Positions 12,474-36,589 of a stretch of DNA of 64,000 bases are shown here, piece by piece. The DNA is from Quercus robur (Eukaryota > Streptophyta > Magnoliopsida > Fagales > Fagaceae), in NCBI RefSeq assembly GCF_932294415.1, contig NC_065535.1, positions 96,178,862 through 96,242,861 of the forward strand, read 5' to 3'. Under the pieces are notes generated by a model. That model was not told the DNA's origin and ran no database searches. It saw only the letters and a list, made by a program, of their open reading frames with translations. Position numbers and translations under genes: made by a program. Each line of letters starts with the position of its first letter. Position 1 is the stretch's first letter.

Positions 12474-13115
12474 GAAAAGAGAAGTTATGATAGGCAATGT
12501 CGTTTTCTTTCCTACTAAAAAATTAATGGTTCATGCCAATAACCAAATAGTTACACACTTATACAAATCTTGTTCTAAGGAATTTTCCCCCTTATGTGGG
12601 TGTCCAGGTTTCTTAGATCACTTGACTAATTCCTTTAGATAGTATAGTCCCTATGTCCCAAATACATTTTGTAATTATAGGGATGAATCCCTTGGGAGTA
12701 ACCCAAGGTGTTGTTTAGCGAGCTCGAAGACATGAATTCAAGACCTTTATAAACCATGTGTCGCTAAAAAAGACATCAAACAATAAAATAGGAAGAACCA
12801 TAAAACTTAACATTTGCATCAAATATGTAGTTATATACCTTGCCTATTTATTTTGTAAAATTATCGACCTAACTTGAAACTTAGTACATACCATATATGT
12901 GCTCTTTGTGGTTGAAAATTTAATACATTTTTTCTTGAGCTGAATTGAAGTAATAATTTCAAAAAACCAGAACTGGATTTGTTCTCATCAGGCTACAGAT
13001 GACAGTTAATTATTAGCCCCCTTTTTTTATAGGTAGAGTGACTATCCTTTTTACATTGACTTTTGACTCATAATGCTATTATTTCTGGAAGTTAACCTAA
13101 AACTTTGGTGACTAG
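12474..13115. other. Intergenic sequence, no gene seen
   Basis: AT-rich, with no coding frame, RNA gene or clear element end. Near 12690-12760 there is GGGAGTAACCCAAGG and a GAATTCAAGACC segment that could be a worn tRNA-derived retroposon, but this is too weak to call. Confidence 0.4.
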
Positions 13116-13560
13116 CACTACAAGAAATCTGCCCTTTTACCTTACTTATTTATTTGTAAAACGTCACAAAAAACCTAAAAATCATTGCCGTAGACACAAA
13201 TGGTCTACAACGACTTTTTTGTGACGTTCGAAAGCCTTGCAAGATAGCCATCACTATAAGTCTGTTGCGACGTTTTTAAAAATGTCGCCATTTATAACTC
13301 TTTAACGGCATTCAAAAAACTTTAGTGACGTTTTTGAAAACATCACTATATAATATAACATTTTTGTTTATAATGTAGGAAAATATATCTAGTGACCTTT
13401 TTAAAACTCCGCAAATAATCAAGATGTTTCAAAAACATCACTATAGGATTTGTCCTCTTGCTTTTTAGCTACGTTTTAAAACATCGCTGTAGGGATTATT
13501 TGCGGCGTTTTAAAAACGTCACTAAAATCTAACTTTAGTTAGATTTTCTGTGTAATTGTG
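13116..13560. mobile_element. CACTA-like non-autonomous element with palindromic GACGTTTT repeats
   Basis: It opens with CACTACAAGAAATC, the usual plant CACTA terminus. The other end, GATTTTCTGTGTAATTGTG, is a worn inverted copy. The interior is built from repeated GACGTTTTT/AAAAACGTC and CACTATA units in both orientations, as in CACTA subterminal regions. There is no coding frame. No 3-bp target duplication could be confirmed, so the right border is uncertain. Confidence 0.5.
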
Positions 13561-15898
13561 AGTTGCTAGGTAGAGTTAACCATTTGCAAGATGAGTGCCA
13601 AAAAAGAATAGAAAGGGAGAAGGGATTGGGGGCAATGAGAGAGATGCAACTCTAATTTTGTTCATAAGCATTGTAAAGCATGGTTAAGAAAATAAAAACT
13701 TAAGGAGAATTACAAACGGGAAACCTCTTCATCCACAATAATGAAGTTCATCCAGTTGCTGAACACAACATTTATAATATTAACTTAACAAAGTTTGGTC
13801 AATCAGATGTCAAGGGGAGAAGTGTTTTTTTTTTCTTCAAGTTTGAGATGAAGTGTCATTTCCCTAAATCTTAAGGGAGAGGAATGTAATTACCTCTTTG
13901 TTTTTTGTTTTTTTTTTTTTATCACACGCTTCTATTTGTTTTGTGTTTTTGTTTTTATTTAGAGTGATGATAACATTTTTTTATCCTAACTTAAAAAAAA
14001 AAAAAAAAAAAAATTTCAGTAAATCCTATTTTCAAAATACACGTTTTCAAAATTCTTATTTCACAAGAAATGTGTACGAAAATGTATAATAAGGAATGCG
14101 TAGCACATGCTTCTATTCTCCTTTGGTTTTTTATATTTTTTTTTTCACATTTTTTCTCTTTTTATCAAATTTCTATACTTACTAAATAATTAAGTAAATG
14201 CTAGGAAAAAAAAAAAAAAAAACCCTCATGTTTGTTGGAATAATTTTAATTCAACAGGATTAAGTGTCCGTTTAGTTTTTTGTAGTTTGTGGTAACTTAT
14301 TTGTTAAATATGAAATACTAAGTATAGTTTTTGATAGTTTTTATGTAAATGTGAGCCTAAAAGATAAAATTTATTTTATTTTTAAAGTTTATGTATTAAT
14401 TTAATATTACTAAATTATGATTTAGCTTTTCTCTACATAAAAAAAAAAAAGGTTCTCTCAAACAAAAATTATGATTTAGCTTGCTTTCTTTCTTTCTTTT
14501 CCTTCTTTTTTTTTTTTAAAAAAAAAAAAAATTAATTTTTAATGTCAAGGCTTTAGCTTGCAGTGAGTAGCACCCATGTGGGCCATGTGGTAGATGATTA
14601 GTTAGTTTGGACTAGGCGTAGACTAGCCTAATACTTATATAAGAAATCAAGTAGTGCGTCATTTTAATGGACCAAGAAGTGAGATTGTTTGGTTAAAGAA
14701 GAGATTGCAAGGCAAAAAGAAGCGCTTATTCACTCTTTTGGTTTGATAGAAGTGAAGTGGACCATATATATGTTTCGACATTAAGATTTTCTTAAATATG
14801 ATTTAAAAAAAAGTATTTTCTAGAAAATTATTTTATTTTACATTATTTTAACTTTCTTTATTTAATTTAGTATGAGATTGAGTTGTTTTCCACAACAATA
14901 AAGGAAGTTAAGAGCTAGTTTTTTAACTCATTTTAAGGGCACAATCAAACATAGGAAAATGAATTAGTTTTCTAGAAAATACTTTTGAAAAAAATAATTT
15001 ATTTTTTAGAAAATGTTAATAACGAAACAAACAAAATAGGGGGGAAAGCATGAGGAGCGCCATATTGATTATTTGGAGCTTTGATGTATTTGGTCATTTT
15101 AAAAGAAAAATGTTAAAGATATTTTGATATTTTAAATAAATATTAACTAATACTAAATTTTGATCTATATTTAAATTGTTTATGATATAGTGTAATCCAA
15201 TCTATTCATTGTAAAAAAAATAAAAATGAATGAATATGATTTAGAAACTATTACAGAATAATTTTATAAACCCTAAAAATCTCACCTAAAACCATCTACT
15301 AAAAATATTTATAATAAAAAAAACTAAAACTGTTTTTAAAATCCTAACAGATGAAAATTAGCCACTTTACCCATGCAACATGCCTTTCACACATGTTGAA
15401 ATATAATAATGTACTCTTTTTCAACCATCAAAATTTGAAGAAACCAAATTTTGTTCTTGTAAATCGTTTGGACAAAGCTTATTTTCACAATAAAAATGAA
15501 TTTTTATTGCATAAATATATTTTTATCCAATAAACAAAATAAACTACAAACTTATCCACAATACACAGGCTTTACACGATTTAGTAACAAAATCTATCAA
15601 GTTTAGAGGGATCGCCCACATCCGATAATACATCCAAGGGAGAAAGCCAGAAAACAATAATAATCAACCTCCTCAGGAGAAAACAAGCACAATAGGTTAG
15701 GACTTAGGATATTTCCTATTCTTCAATTTTTGTTACTACTGTATTATTAATTTGTGTTTGTCTTAACTTGGACAGACTAATTCTAGATTTTCCTATATTT
15801 TATATCGTTGTGTCTTTGGCCTGGAAAATGCTATCCTTTGTCAAAAGGCTAATGGGTTTGCTAATGTCAATAGACTAAGTTAAGGGATTACATAAATT
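13561..15898. other. Long AT-rich intergenic stretch, no gene seen
   Basis: Many poly-A and poly-T runs (for example 13992-14013, 14204-14221, 14508-14531). No conserved protein, RNA gene or bounded element was recognised. Short open frames at 13898-14089 and 15351-15533 lack any family signature and are probably chance. Confidence 0.55.
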
Positions 15899-16450
15899 GG
15901 TAAACTATGTATTTGGTATCCATCCTTTACACTAGATTTCAATTTGATATATAATATTTCAATTATGTCAATTTAGTCCATACCATTATCTCACTACAAA
16001 AAACAAGAGCTATAGTGACGTTTTCAAACGCCACTATAAGTCGTAAAAACGCTGCTATAGGTCCCTTTGGACTATAGTGGTGCCACAAAACACCACTATT
16101 GTACCGTAACCATAGACCTAAACCCTAAGCGGCAATTTTAACGCCACTATTGTATCGTAACTATTGTACTGTAAAATGCCACTATAGGTTCATACCCTAT
16201 AGCAGCAATTTTGGATGGAAATTGCGACGTAACAAATGGCCAAAATTAAAAATTATTTTCCATTGATGTGACAATAAACTACCTTTTTATTTTAGGCATT
16301 TGCTACTACAACAATTTCCATCCAAAGATAATGGTAGTGACTAAATTGACATGGCACTGAAATGTTAGAAGTCAAATTAACACAATTGAAAATTTAGAGA
16401 CCAAATTGAAATATGTTATTAATGATAGAGATCAAATACATAATTTACCC
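15899..16450. mobile_element. Long-TIR foldback element with a nested palindromic core
   Basis: The left arm 15899-15990 (starting GGTAAACTATGTATTTGG) and the right arm 16327-16450 (complement starting GGGTAAATTATGTATTTG) are inverted, diverged copies; both inner ends read CCATTATC. Long TIRs suggest a Mutator-like MITE. The core begins TCACTACAAAAAACAAGAG at 15991 and is filled with CTATAGTGACG and CGCCACTATAAG units, which looks like a second CACTA-like insertion. No coding frame and no clear TSD. Confidence 0.6.
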
Positions 16451-17459
16451 TTAAATAAATTAACACAATCTTTTTAAATAAGTTAAAAAAAGCTTCTGAG
16501 TTTTCTTTGTTTTTGGATAACCATGCACTGCGTATGCACAATACTAGTTTCTTTTGTTCATTATTAGTATATTAATATTATAGATTGAAATTTGGTGTGA
16601 TTTAATATGATAAAATCTATTGTAGTTAAATAAATATATGTACTCCAAAAAATTGTGATCAAAGCAATCCCACCTATTTCAAAAAATAATTAAAAAAAGA
16701 ATTTTTTGATGTCTTGATCTATAAGAAAAAAGTAATTATTATGAAACTGATACCATAGTTAATCCTAATTTTTATATATACACAAAAATTATACTTCTCT
16801 CTCTTTAAGTTTGGGGAAATGATATTCTACCCCAAACTCAAAGGGAAAAATAATTTTCCTTCAATTAACATCTGATTGACCAAACTTTATTAAATTAATA
16901 TTTAAAATGTTGTGTATTAACATGCCCTCTAGCAGAGGGCATGTTTTCAAAATTATCTTACTTCATAATTAAATTCATTGTTTAAAAATTTTAATTATTA
17001 AATTGTATTTAAAAATATTATGTTTGAATTTTACTAAGTATTTTTTTTTTCTTTTTTCAACGGGTTATGGAAAGTTTTGCCATTACAAGTGTTTTGGTAC
17101 TTGATAAATTTTATATTTTTATTCTAAATTTATAAGTTTTTTTTTACTAACTATTGTTAAACTTTTGTACATAAATTTTTATAAAAATTTAGAATAATTC
17201 ATTACTAATATAAACTTGTCATTGTTGATTATCATGCCTTATTGTAGTCAACCTATATTAAAATGACTTTTTGTGTTAAAAAGTTCCATATAAACTAATA
17301 AATTTTTAATGTAGATTTAAGGTTATCCAGATAGTAACCTTCTTGAAATGTTTAATAAGAAAATCCAACATGCGTCTATATATATATTATGTCCAGGCCT
17401 TCCAAAAAGAAAAAAGAAATTAGCAAAGATTTATATTCAATGTATTACCAAGGACTAAA
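16451..17459. other. AT-rich intergenic sequence, no gene seen
   Basis: No coding signal. A short inverted pair, CATGCCCTC / GAGGGCATG, lies at 16921-16942. Confidence 0.5.
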
Positions 17460-18110
17460 AAATAAAAAGTGATGGTGAACCAATAATTGGACCATCTCCG
17501 GTTCGTCCATAGTGTCATCGAAGTCCAAGAAAGTTATCCCAATATAAGAAGGTCGTCCGAGGGTAAGAAGGTCGTTTGAGGGGAAGAATGTCGTCCATCA
17601 TGAAAGCACCTGGACAACCTCTCTACACTTAGAAGTTTTCAGAATGGATTTATGTTCAAAAGCTTATAATTCTAGCCACGTTCTACTATTTTGAAGTATG
17701 AGCAAAACCCTTGTTCATCATTATAACTTTCCACTAAGTTCTTAACTTCTAATGGCAGTTGTAGAAAATAAGATCGAACCTTTTAACTTCTATAGCAGTT
17801 GTGGAAGTTAAGTCTGAACCTTCTAACTTCTATTCACGTCGAGGAAATTACTAAACAAGTAACCACTCCAAAGCTCACTATATAAGGACTCATCCACATC
17901 AAATGAAAATAAGTTTCCACTACTCCTAAAGTTGGAATTCTTGAGTTCTAGAGGAAAAACTAACTTAAGTATCGGAGGGTTCTTGGCCAATTTACCTCGA
18001 TCACCTTTGATCTCGTGTTTCTTTCTTTTCAGGCTTTCCAAGCAACCACTAGCCCATTGAAGCCCGGATCATTCAGCCTACTGATTTTCTGTACATTATC
18101 AAAAAGTATT
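17460..18110 (+). mobile_element. Probable Gypsy-type solo LTR or LTR remnant
   Basis: A compositionally distinct block contains a TATA-like CACTATATAAGGACTC near 17877, then a leader with CTAACTTAAGTATCGGAGGG (about 17960-17980). I associate this text with LTRs of Tat/Ogre-type Ty3-Gypsy elements; that link is from memory, not a search. Repeated AACTTCTA-GCAGTTGT-GAAGTTAAG units occur at 17745-17835. There is no coding frame. Borders and target duplication are unresolved. Confidence 0.45.
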
Positions 18111-19189
18111 ACCAAGGTTTTTAAATCATAATCGATTTAGTAATTAATTATGATTAAAGTATGAATATATATATATATATATATATTATTTTTGTTGAGA
18201 ATCAAAATACGAATAAATATTAAATTTTTATAACATGGTAAAATTAAGTAAAGAAAAAACATTTAAACATCTTTAAAATATATTTTTACAAATTTTTGAT
18301 ATGTCAAAAAGATAATAAGAAAAGTAACATGGTACTAAATAAATTTTATATCATACCCCACGAATCACATCCTTCTTTTCTTTTCTTTTATCCCTCACCC
18401 TTTCGTTTTACTTCAAACATCATAGCGCATGTGGGGCTATGATTACCACAATAATAAACAGATTTGGTTTCTTTTACTTTTGTTTTTGGCAAAAATACTT
18501 TGTGTGTGTGTGTGTGGAGAAAAGACGATAAGCAAAAATACATTTTGATACCTCTTAATTTGTGTTTGCTGTCTAGTCATAAATTCATCAATATCTCTCA
18601 TTGTAATTAGCGAATTAAAAAAAAATTATATGTATTATTTTAAATAAGTCATGTATATTATTAAATAGGCCATTAACTAAAAATACACTTGAATGATTTA
18701 AAAAAAAAAAATAACACTTTAATTTATTGAATTGATCAACGGTAAGTCTGCAGATGATAGTTTCATATAAAAAGTAAGGATAATGCTATATCCATAATAT
18801 TTTCATAATAAATTTTACGTAACAGTTTATTACTAATAGACTAAAAAAAGTAATTTAAATAATATATTCAAATTAAAACTAATAATATCGTGTCATATTT
18901 AGTTTTTTTCCAAAAAAAACTTGTGTACATAATCCTTCTAAAAAAAAAGTAATGAACAAAAAAGTCATCCATTTCAGGGCTTTTTTGTTTTATTTTATTT
19001 ATTTTTAATGAGAATTGAGATGAAAGTCATCCATTTCAGTCAGTAGTGAAATTTGGCGTGTTTCTAATAAAAATCCGGTCATAAAAAAAACGCAAGGAAT
19101 GAGAAGACAGGAAAAAAAAGGTAACCATAAAAATCTGTCAATGTAAAAAAAACGGTCAAAATCTGACTCTTACATAAGATTTTCAGACC
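18111..19189. other. Upstream region of the complete glucosylceramidase gene
   Basis: AT-rich, with a (TA)n run at 18166-18187 and a (GT)n run near 18501. A segment near 18780-18860 (CATAATATTTTCATAATAAATTTTA) resembles the MITE at 53747-53907. No gene was seen. The final 150 bp probably contain the promoter; no canonical TATA box is obvious (TTACATAAG at about 19169 is the nearest). Confidence 0.4.
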
Positions 19190-19292
19190 ACGCAAACGCA
19201 TCTGACTCAGACAAAACAACTATTCGTCGAACTCTTTCTTTCTCTGCACAACCAGTTCTTAGTTTCATCAGTCTGACAATAAAACTTCTCAG
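19190..19292 (+). other. Probable 5' untranslated exon of the glucosylceramidase gene
   Basis: A pyrimidine-rich leader (CTCTTTCTTTCTCTGC) ends in CTTCTCAG followed by a GTTAGAG donor at 19293. The next acceptor in register is TACAG at 20793, six bases before the ATG. The first-exon start is an estimate. Confidence 0.5.
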
Positions 19293-19435
19293 GTTAGAGA
19301 TCGTATGGTTCATCCAATTTGTTTTGCATTTATGATTTATGTGTTGCATTGGACGATGTTAAATCTTTGCTTGTCTTAAGTTTGTTGGATTAATCACTTG
19401 CTTTGACCCACTTCATTTTTCATGGTCTAATTGAA

Positions 19436-20035
19436 AATTGACGTGAAAATTCGACATGCATATATGTATGTATGTGTTAGTGTTTGTGGGTATTTGTGTT
19501 CTGAAAGTCTGCATTTTTGTACATGTGTGTATGGTGATTTGGTGAGTTGTCATGAAGTTTCTGTGATGCAAATTAATCAGATGAATTTTGCTGAGAAATG
19601 GGTTATGGGAAAAATCGACACGCATATATGTTTGTATGTGTTACTGTTTGTGGGTTTTTGTGTGTATGAAAATGTGCATTTTTGTTCAAGTTTGTATGGT
19701 GATTGGTGAGTTGTCATGAAGTTTCTGTGATGCAAAATAATCAGATGAAATTTTGTTTGGAAATGGTTTATGGATAATTTATGAAGTTAATGGGTTATTG
19801 GATAGTATATGATGCTTGTGTGTGTGTGTGTTGGTGATTGGTGAGTTTTGATCTGATGAATTTTGCTGTGAAATGGGTTATGAATAGTATGTGAAGTTAA
19901 TGGGTTATTGGATAATATATGATGGTTTTGTGGGTGTGTGACTGTAGGTGATTGGTGAGTAATGTAGTTGAATTTTCTATGATGCAAAGTAATCAGATGA
20001 ATTTTGCTATGAAATGGGTTATAATTCTTATGAAT
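19436..20035 (+). repeat. Degenerate tandem repeat in intron 1
   Basis: Several copies of a unit of roughly 100-160 bp containing GGTGATTGGTGAGTTGTCATG, GATGCAA-TAATCAGATGAATTTTG and AAATGGGTTATG recur head to tail. They explain the short open frames here, which are not genes. Confidence 0.8.
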
Positions 20036-20040
20036 ATGCA

Positions 20041-20043
20041 GCA

Positions 20044-20095
<52 letters not shown>
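20041..20095 (+). repeat. Compound (GT)n(GA)n microsatellite
   Basis: About 12 GT units followed by about 14 GA units, in intron 1 of the glucosylceramidase gene. Confidence 0.95.
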
Positions 20096-20098
<3 letters not shown>

Positions 20099-20798
20099 GT
20101 ATGAATTTTACAGAAGTTCGAAGTTTTGATGTAGTTGCGATATTATTTTGGTGAATTGAAGGCCTAAAAAAAGTTGTAACCACTACACAAAGCTCCCACT
20201 TTTGTGGGATCTGTGAAAGGTGATTGTAGGTTGCCTTATACTCAACATTAAAAAAAATAAAAAAATAAAAAATCTGTTTTAACACTTACTGTATTGATAT
20301 ATGCATTCATGGGAATGTGTTATTGAGTAACAGAATTGGAATTTATAACCTTTCACTCTCTGTGTAAATATGTTGCTAATGTGATTTCCAGTGCTGCGCA
20401 TTCGGTATACTTAAATAATGTTGAGCATAACTTCAATTGAGCTCTGTTTATGATGGGAAGTGCGCTGTACAAAATCAAACTAGTTCACACGTATTATAAT
20501 GATAGTTTAAAGTTTATAACTAGAGGCCATCCACAACTGTTCTGCCTATGAAATATTGTAGTAATTGATTTGGGAAAGAATATAATGCTATTTGTGGTTT
20601 ATGAGACAATGGAGAAAGGAAAAGAGAATTGGAATTTTGTACATATGGGGTTAGAATGTTTGTAAGATTTCTATGTTTATACCCTTGTCTTCTGACTTCT
20701 TGGTAACCAAATGGGCTTCAAAAGAATGTGAACTATGTGATGAATTGTATAAAATGCAAATGGCCTGATGTGGTTGTTCTTTGTTTAATACAGGAAAA

Positions 20799-32121
<11,323 letters not shown>

Positions 32122-34403
32122 GTCAGGTTTCCACAACTATCCAGAGGCCTGTAAATCATTCTATTTGATTGTTGTATTTACTATATACTATATAGCACCC
32201 TGAATCTTAGTTGAGACATTTGATGTACTATCAATAGGCCCGTGCGATGTGTAGATAATTCTTTAAGCTACTACGTGAGAAGATTATATAAAATATTCAA
32301 AATATTTTAAAGTAATAACATGAAGTAGTGTTGTGATAATATGATGAGGTTTATTTTATTTTATTTTTGAGAAGAAGATGAGGTTTATTTTAAATTAATG
32401 ATGTAATACAAAATTAAGGGGATGGAGAATTTGGACTATAGAGTAAATGTCATATAAATTAGAAATTAGTTATTATGTGGTGTAACCGTGTAACTAATAA
32501 GTTGATTGTTTGTTTAATCATAATTTTTGTTTTTTCAATGCATTGGAGTTCGTATTAATTTTTTGTAATATCATTCTTAAATTTTTTGTATGATGTCACA
32601 TTTATATTATTGAAGTATGATAGTGATAGGTAAAACACTTAGTGAAAATAGTAATATTCTATTAAATGAATTTTATTATAATCCAAAATATGTAAAGAGG
32701 TAAAGAGTGGTGAGGTGGAAAGTTAAATGAAAAATTATTTTAACAAAGTGCCACATGGTAGAATTGTATAATCTTCTATATGAGGTTTTTGCTTTCTTAT
32801 ATAAAATTTAAATATATATATATATATATATATATAAAATACGTGTGTATATAAAATTAGTGCACACTTATAAATAATTAATGTGTATTTACTTATTGAC
32901 ATATTTAATGAATTAAAAATTTGACATAAATGCAAACTTTGATGAGGTGGAAGTCTAAACAAAAGAGTTTCAAGGAATGTGCTTCTTAATAGAGTTTCAT
33001 GGTCTCTCACATAAGGTCTATGCTTTTTTTTTTTTTGGGACAAATAAGGTCTATGTTGTTATACTTTGATGAGACAGAAACTTAAATGAGAGAGTTCCGA
33101 GAAATGTGCTACTTGATAGAACCTCGTGCTTTCTCAATTGAGATCTCTGTTGTTACATGTATGATTTAAAATATATATATATATATATATATTTTTTTTT
33201 TTTTTGATTGATTGATTTGTATTATACTACAACTATGGGATCTATTGATTCTCACTGGTTTTATATATGAAAAAGAGCTAGTCACACACTTAACAGTATA
33301 ACTCAAAAGGACTTGGATTTAAATCAAGTTCCACAACTATGCAGAGGCTTGTAAATTATTCTATTTAAAAATTAAAATCCCATCATTTATAAATTTCCTT
33401 GTTTGGCTCTGATATTTGATGATGGGAATTGTAAACAAAATCAAAACTAAAACTGAAAAATTATGTAAAGAGCAACCGTAAATATACCCGTCTTCCCATT
33501 CATGTGAGGCTTTGTCCATGTTAATCTTTTTGTGTAATTTCATCATTGTTCTACTTACTGCAATCCCACCTCACTCTCTTACTCATGCATATATGTTAGT
33601 CCTCTCCACATATGGAACTGCCACTATGTTCCAATTCAAAGAGATTATATGACACATATTCACCAATCTATATTCTATATGTCACGGTGGACCTTGCGAG
33701 CATCAAGCAATGCACCTGATATGCCTGTTTCAAGCTTGATAGACATGTGCCGAATGATCTTCAATGACACATATTCATTTTTTTTGGCTGGAAGTTATTT
33801 TCTACAAAACAAAAAGAGGTTTAGAATATCTTTTGATAGGATCAATTAAAATGTGAGACTGACTCCTTTAATTTTTAAGAAATGCTATGTTCAAAACATT
33901 TTTTCAACAAATTTTAGATGGTAAATTGTTACTTTTTTTTTTTGCCAATCAATTACAATCAATAACAACTTATCATTTAAAATTTGTTGTAAAAGTATGA
34001 TAACATGGCAGTTTTCTTAATTTTGTCATTACATGAAATTGGTATTTGAATTGAGAGGTGAAAAGTGGTCTTCGATTGAGTTACATTGTTAGTTACCACT
34101 AAATCGCAATCTTATTGAAATTTTCTAACTTTTTTTCTACCAGGAAAAAAAAAAAAAAAATGTAATACTAATAACCAACTCAGGCCCATCTCTTTCGGAA
34201 ATACAAGGACCACCATAACTCTCTCTTTATCTAGAATACCCTTCTTTCCAAAGGCGAAGTACAATATTACCAATCACACATTAAAACAACAGGAATGCCA
34301 CATGGCAGTCACCCATTACACCCTCATTCTTGGCATGTCCAAATAAGGTTCCAAAAGTCTAGGACTAGGATCACCAACCGTTTTTTCTTCCACTAAACTA
34401 CCT

Positions 34404-34412
34404 CTATATAAG
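34404..34412 (+). promoter_or_regulatory. Candidate TATA box of the MAPKKK gene
   Basis: CTATATAAG, about 600 bp upstream of the kinase ATG, in an otherwise non-repetitive flank. It would give a long 5' leader of roughly 570 nt with several upstream ATGs. Confidence 0.45.
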
Positions 34413-35008
34413 CTTAATCCCCACTTCAAAATTATTCTTATCTTTTCCAACAAAAACATTTGTAAACAAACAAAATAACATATACTCCTGCTGGTGAAAG
34501 AAGGGGGTTTACATATATTTATATTTTGCCCTGAGGGCGGTTTTCCGATTAATCGGAAACCGCTCAAAACTTTTGATTTTGTATTTTTATGTTTAAAATT
34601 GCAGCAGGGAACAAAGTAAGATTTCAAATCTTAGTGAATTTTGTGTGTGTTGAAGTCATAGAACTTGTATTTTTCTATTTGCTTTATCATAGTGAAAAGC
34701 ATAACTTTGATATATAAGCTTTTTTGTCTTTTGCTTTTGTTTAAATTGTCCTTGTTGTCACATTTCATTCTGGGTATTGGATAAAAAGTTTGATCAACCT
34801 GTTTCTTTCTGCTTGTCGTTTTTTGAATCCTCTGAAGATAATTTCTTCACATTTCTTTGTATTTAATTTTAAAGGGGGAAACTTTTTCAAATCTGTATGC
34901 ATTTTGAAGGAAAAAGAGATTCCTGTTTTGAGTTGGGTTTTGGCGCCCAATTCAAGAGACACCACAATTTTCCACATCACATTTCCCAAGAGGGAAATAG
35001 CAGAAAAA

Positions 35009-36100
35009 ATGGCCAGAGATTGCCAATGTCAATGTGCCACTCTTCAGCCTGATGAATGGGTGAAGGGCAAGTTGGTTGGATCAGGATCTTTTGGCACTGT
35101 CCATTTGGCCATGAACAAAGCCACTGGAGGACTATTTGTTGTGAAGTCCGCGCAGTCTGGGGCAGGACTTAAGGCCCTAGAGAATGAAGCTAAAATCCTC
35201 CAGAGTTTGAATTCACAGTATGTTGTCCATTGTATAGGGAGGGATATGTTGAGTGGATCAAATGGTGGACACAAACTCAATGTCTTCATGGAGTACATGG
35301 CAGGGGGTAGTTTGTCGGATGTGGCAGAAAAATTTGGAGGGGTGCTAGAAGAGGAGGTGATTCGATTGTATACGAGAGAGATTCTTCATGGACTTAAGTA
35401 TCTTCATGAGAATGGGATTGTGCATTGTGATATAAAGTGCAAGAATGTACTTTTAGGCTCATCAGGGAATGTCAAATTGGCTGATTTTGGTTGTGCAAAG
35501 AGAAATAAGGAAATCAAGGCTATTGAGGGTATATCAGGTTTATGGAATTATATTGGTGGGACACCATTGTGGATGGCTCCTGAAGTTTTGAGAAATGAAG
35601 GGCTGGACTTTGCTTCTGATATTTGGTCATTGGGATGCACGGTTATTGAAATGGCAACTGGCAGGCCTCCTTGGAGTGAAGATATTTCAAATCCAAAAGC
35701 TGCAGTTTTGAAGATTGCATGTAGCAATGAGAGGCCTCAGTTCCCAACTCAGCTCTCAGAGGATGGTGAGGATTTTTTGGCCAAGTGCTTGGAGAGAGAC
35801 CCCCAAAAAAGGTGGACATCTGAGGAATTGCTTAACCATCCCTTTGTTTCTGGGAATTCAACGAGGATGCACACAAGAAAGGAACATATATGCTCACCAG
35901 CAAGTATCTTGGACTTTGGAAATTATGATTCAGATGATTCGGATGTTTCGGAGAGTTCTAATTTAGATGAGTTCCCCAGCAAAAACCCATTTTCAAGGTG
36001 TTGTAGTGAAATAAACGAAACAACAAGAGGAGAGCAGGCAGAGAGTGACTTGGCTTCATCAGAGATTTGGGTTACTGTCAGGTCTGGTGGAAGCTTGTAA
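35009..36100 (+). CDS. MAPKKK17/18-like protein kinase (MEKK class), single exon, 363 aa
   Basis: A complete serine/threonine kinase domain: glycine loop GSGSFG (about residues 24-29), catalytic lysine in FVVKS (Lys46), HCDIKCKN (Asp141), DFG (159-161), GTPLWMAPE and the DIWSLGCTVIEMATG block. A short acidic tail follows, ending EIWVTVRSGGSL. The HCDIK variant and the tail WVTVR match the plant MAPKKK17-21 clade, which signals upstream of group C MAPKs in abscisic acid and stress responses; those genes are also usually intronless. The frame is open upstream to an ATG at 34790 (436 aa), but the kinase begins right after 35009 and the extra 73 residues look like translated leader, so I chose 35009. 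It converges with the uL18 gene. Confidence 0.93.
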   Translation: MARDCQCQCATLQPDEWVKGKLVGSGSFGTVHLAMNKATGGLFVVKSAQSGAGLKALENEAKILQSLNSQYVVHCIGRDMLSGSNGGHKLNVFMEYMAGGSLSDVAEKFGGVLEEEVIRLYTREILHGLKYLHENGIVHCDIKCKNVLLGSSGNVKLADFGCAKRNKEIKAIEGISGLWNYIGGTPLWMAPEVLRNEGLDFASDIWSLGCTVIEMATGRPPWSEDISNPKAAVLKIACSNERPQFPTQLSEDGEDFLAKCLERDPQKRWTSEELLNHPFVSGNSTRMHTRKEHICSPASILDFGNYDSDDSDVSESSNLDEFPSKNPFSRCCSEINETTRGEQAESDLASSEIWVTVRSGGSL

Positions 36101-36589
36101 AATAGATGCCACATTTGGATCAAATGTAGATTTAGAGACAGTGCAAGTGTAGACAGAAAAGTTTGAATGTACATAAGAGAGATATATTTGAATGTACAGC
36201 TTACTAGTAGAAAGAGAGGTTGTCAATTTTGTGTGTTTTCTGCTTTCTTATTTTTCTTTTCTTTAGAGAACCTTGTTTTCTAAGATCAAATATTTAAGTT
36301 TTAACCAACTTCCATGAAAATCAGGCTCGGACTTCGCGCACTGTGCAAGTAACTACATTGGTTTAGATGATCTAGACACTGTACTTAAAAGAGTTTTGTC
36401 ATCTCCTTCATGACCTTTCTAATCTTTTTAACTCCCCATTTTTTTTTTTTTTTGTAGAAATTCATTTCGTTCTCCAACCTCATACTTTCTTTTAGAGTGG
36501 GTATCACGATTTCAGGTGACTCGGTAATTTTAATAGCAACAGAACTTATTTCGATATGCATTAAGAGCAGTATGGGACATGTTCATAAA
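36101..36589. other. 3' flank of the MAPKKK gene
   Basis: Probable 3' UTR in the first 150-200 bp, then T-rich intergenic sequence. No other feature was recognised. Confidence 0.4.

Noticed and set aside
15897-16455. CRISPR-like regular repeats
   Set aside because: The short CACTATA/TATAGTG units are irregular palindromes of a plant transposable element; spacing and context do not fit a CRISPR array.
34790-35008. N-terminal extension of the kinase from the ATG at 34790
   Set aside because: The 73 residues have no family resemblance and the kinase domain begins directly after 35009, as in related plant MAPKKKs. Kept only as a finding.
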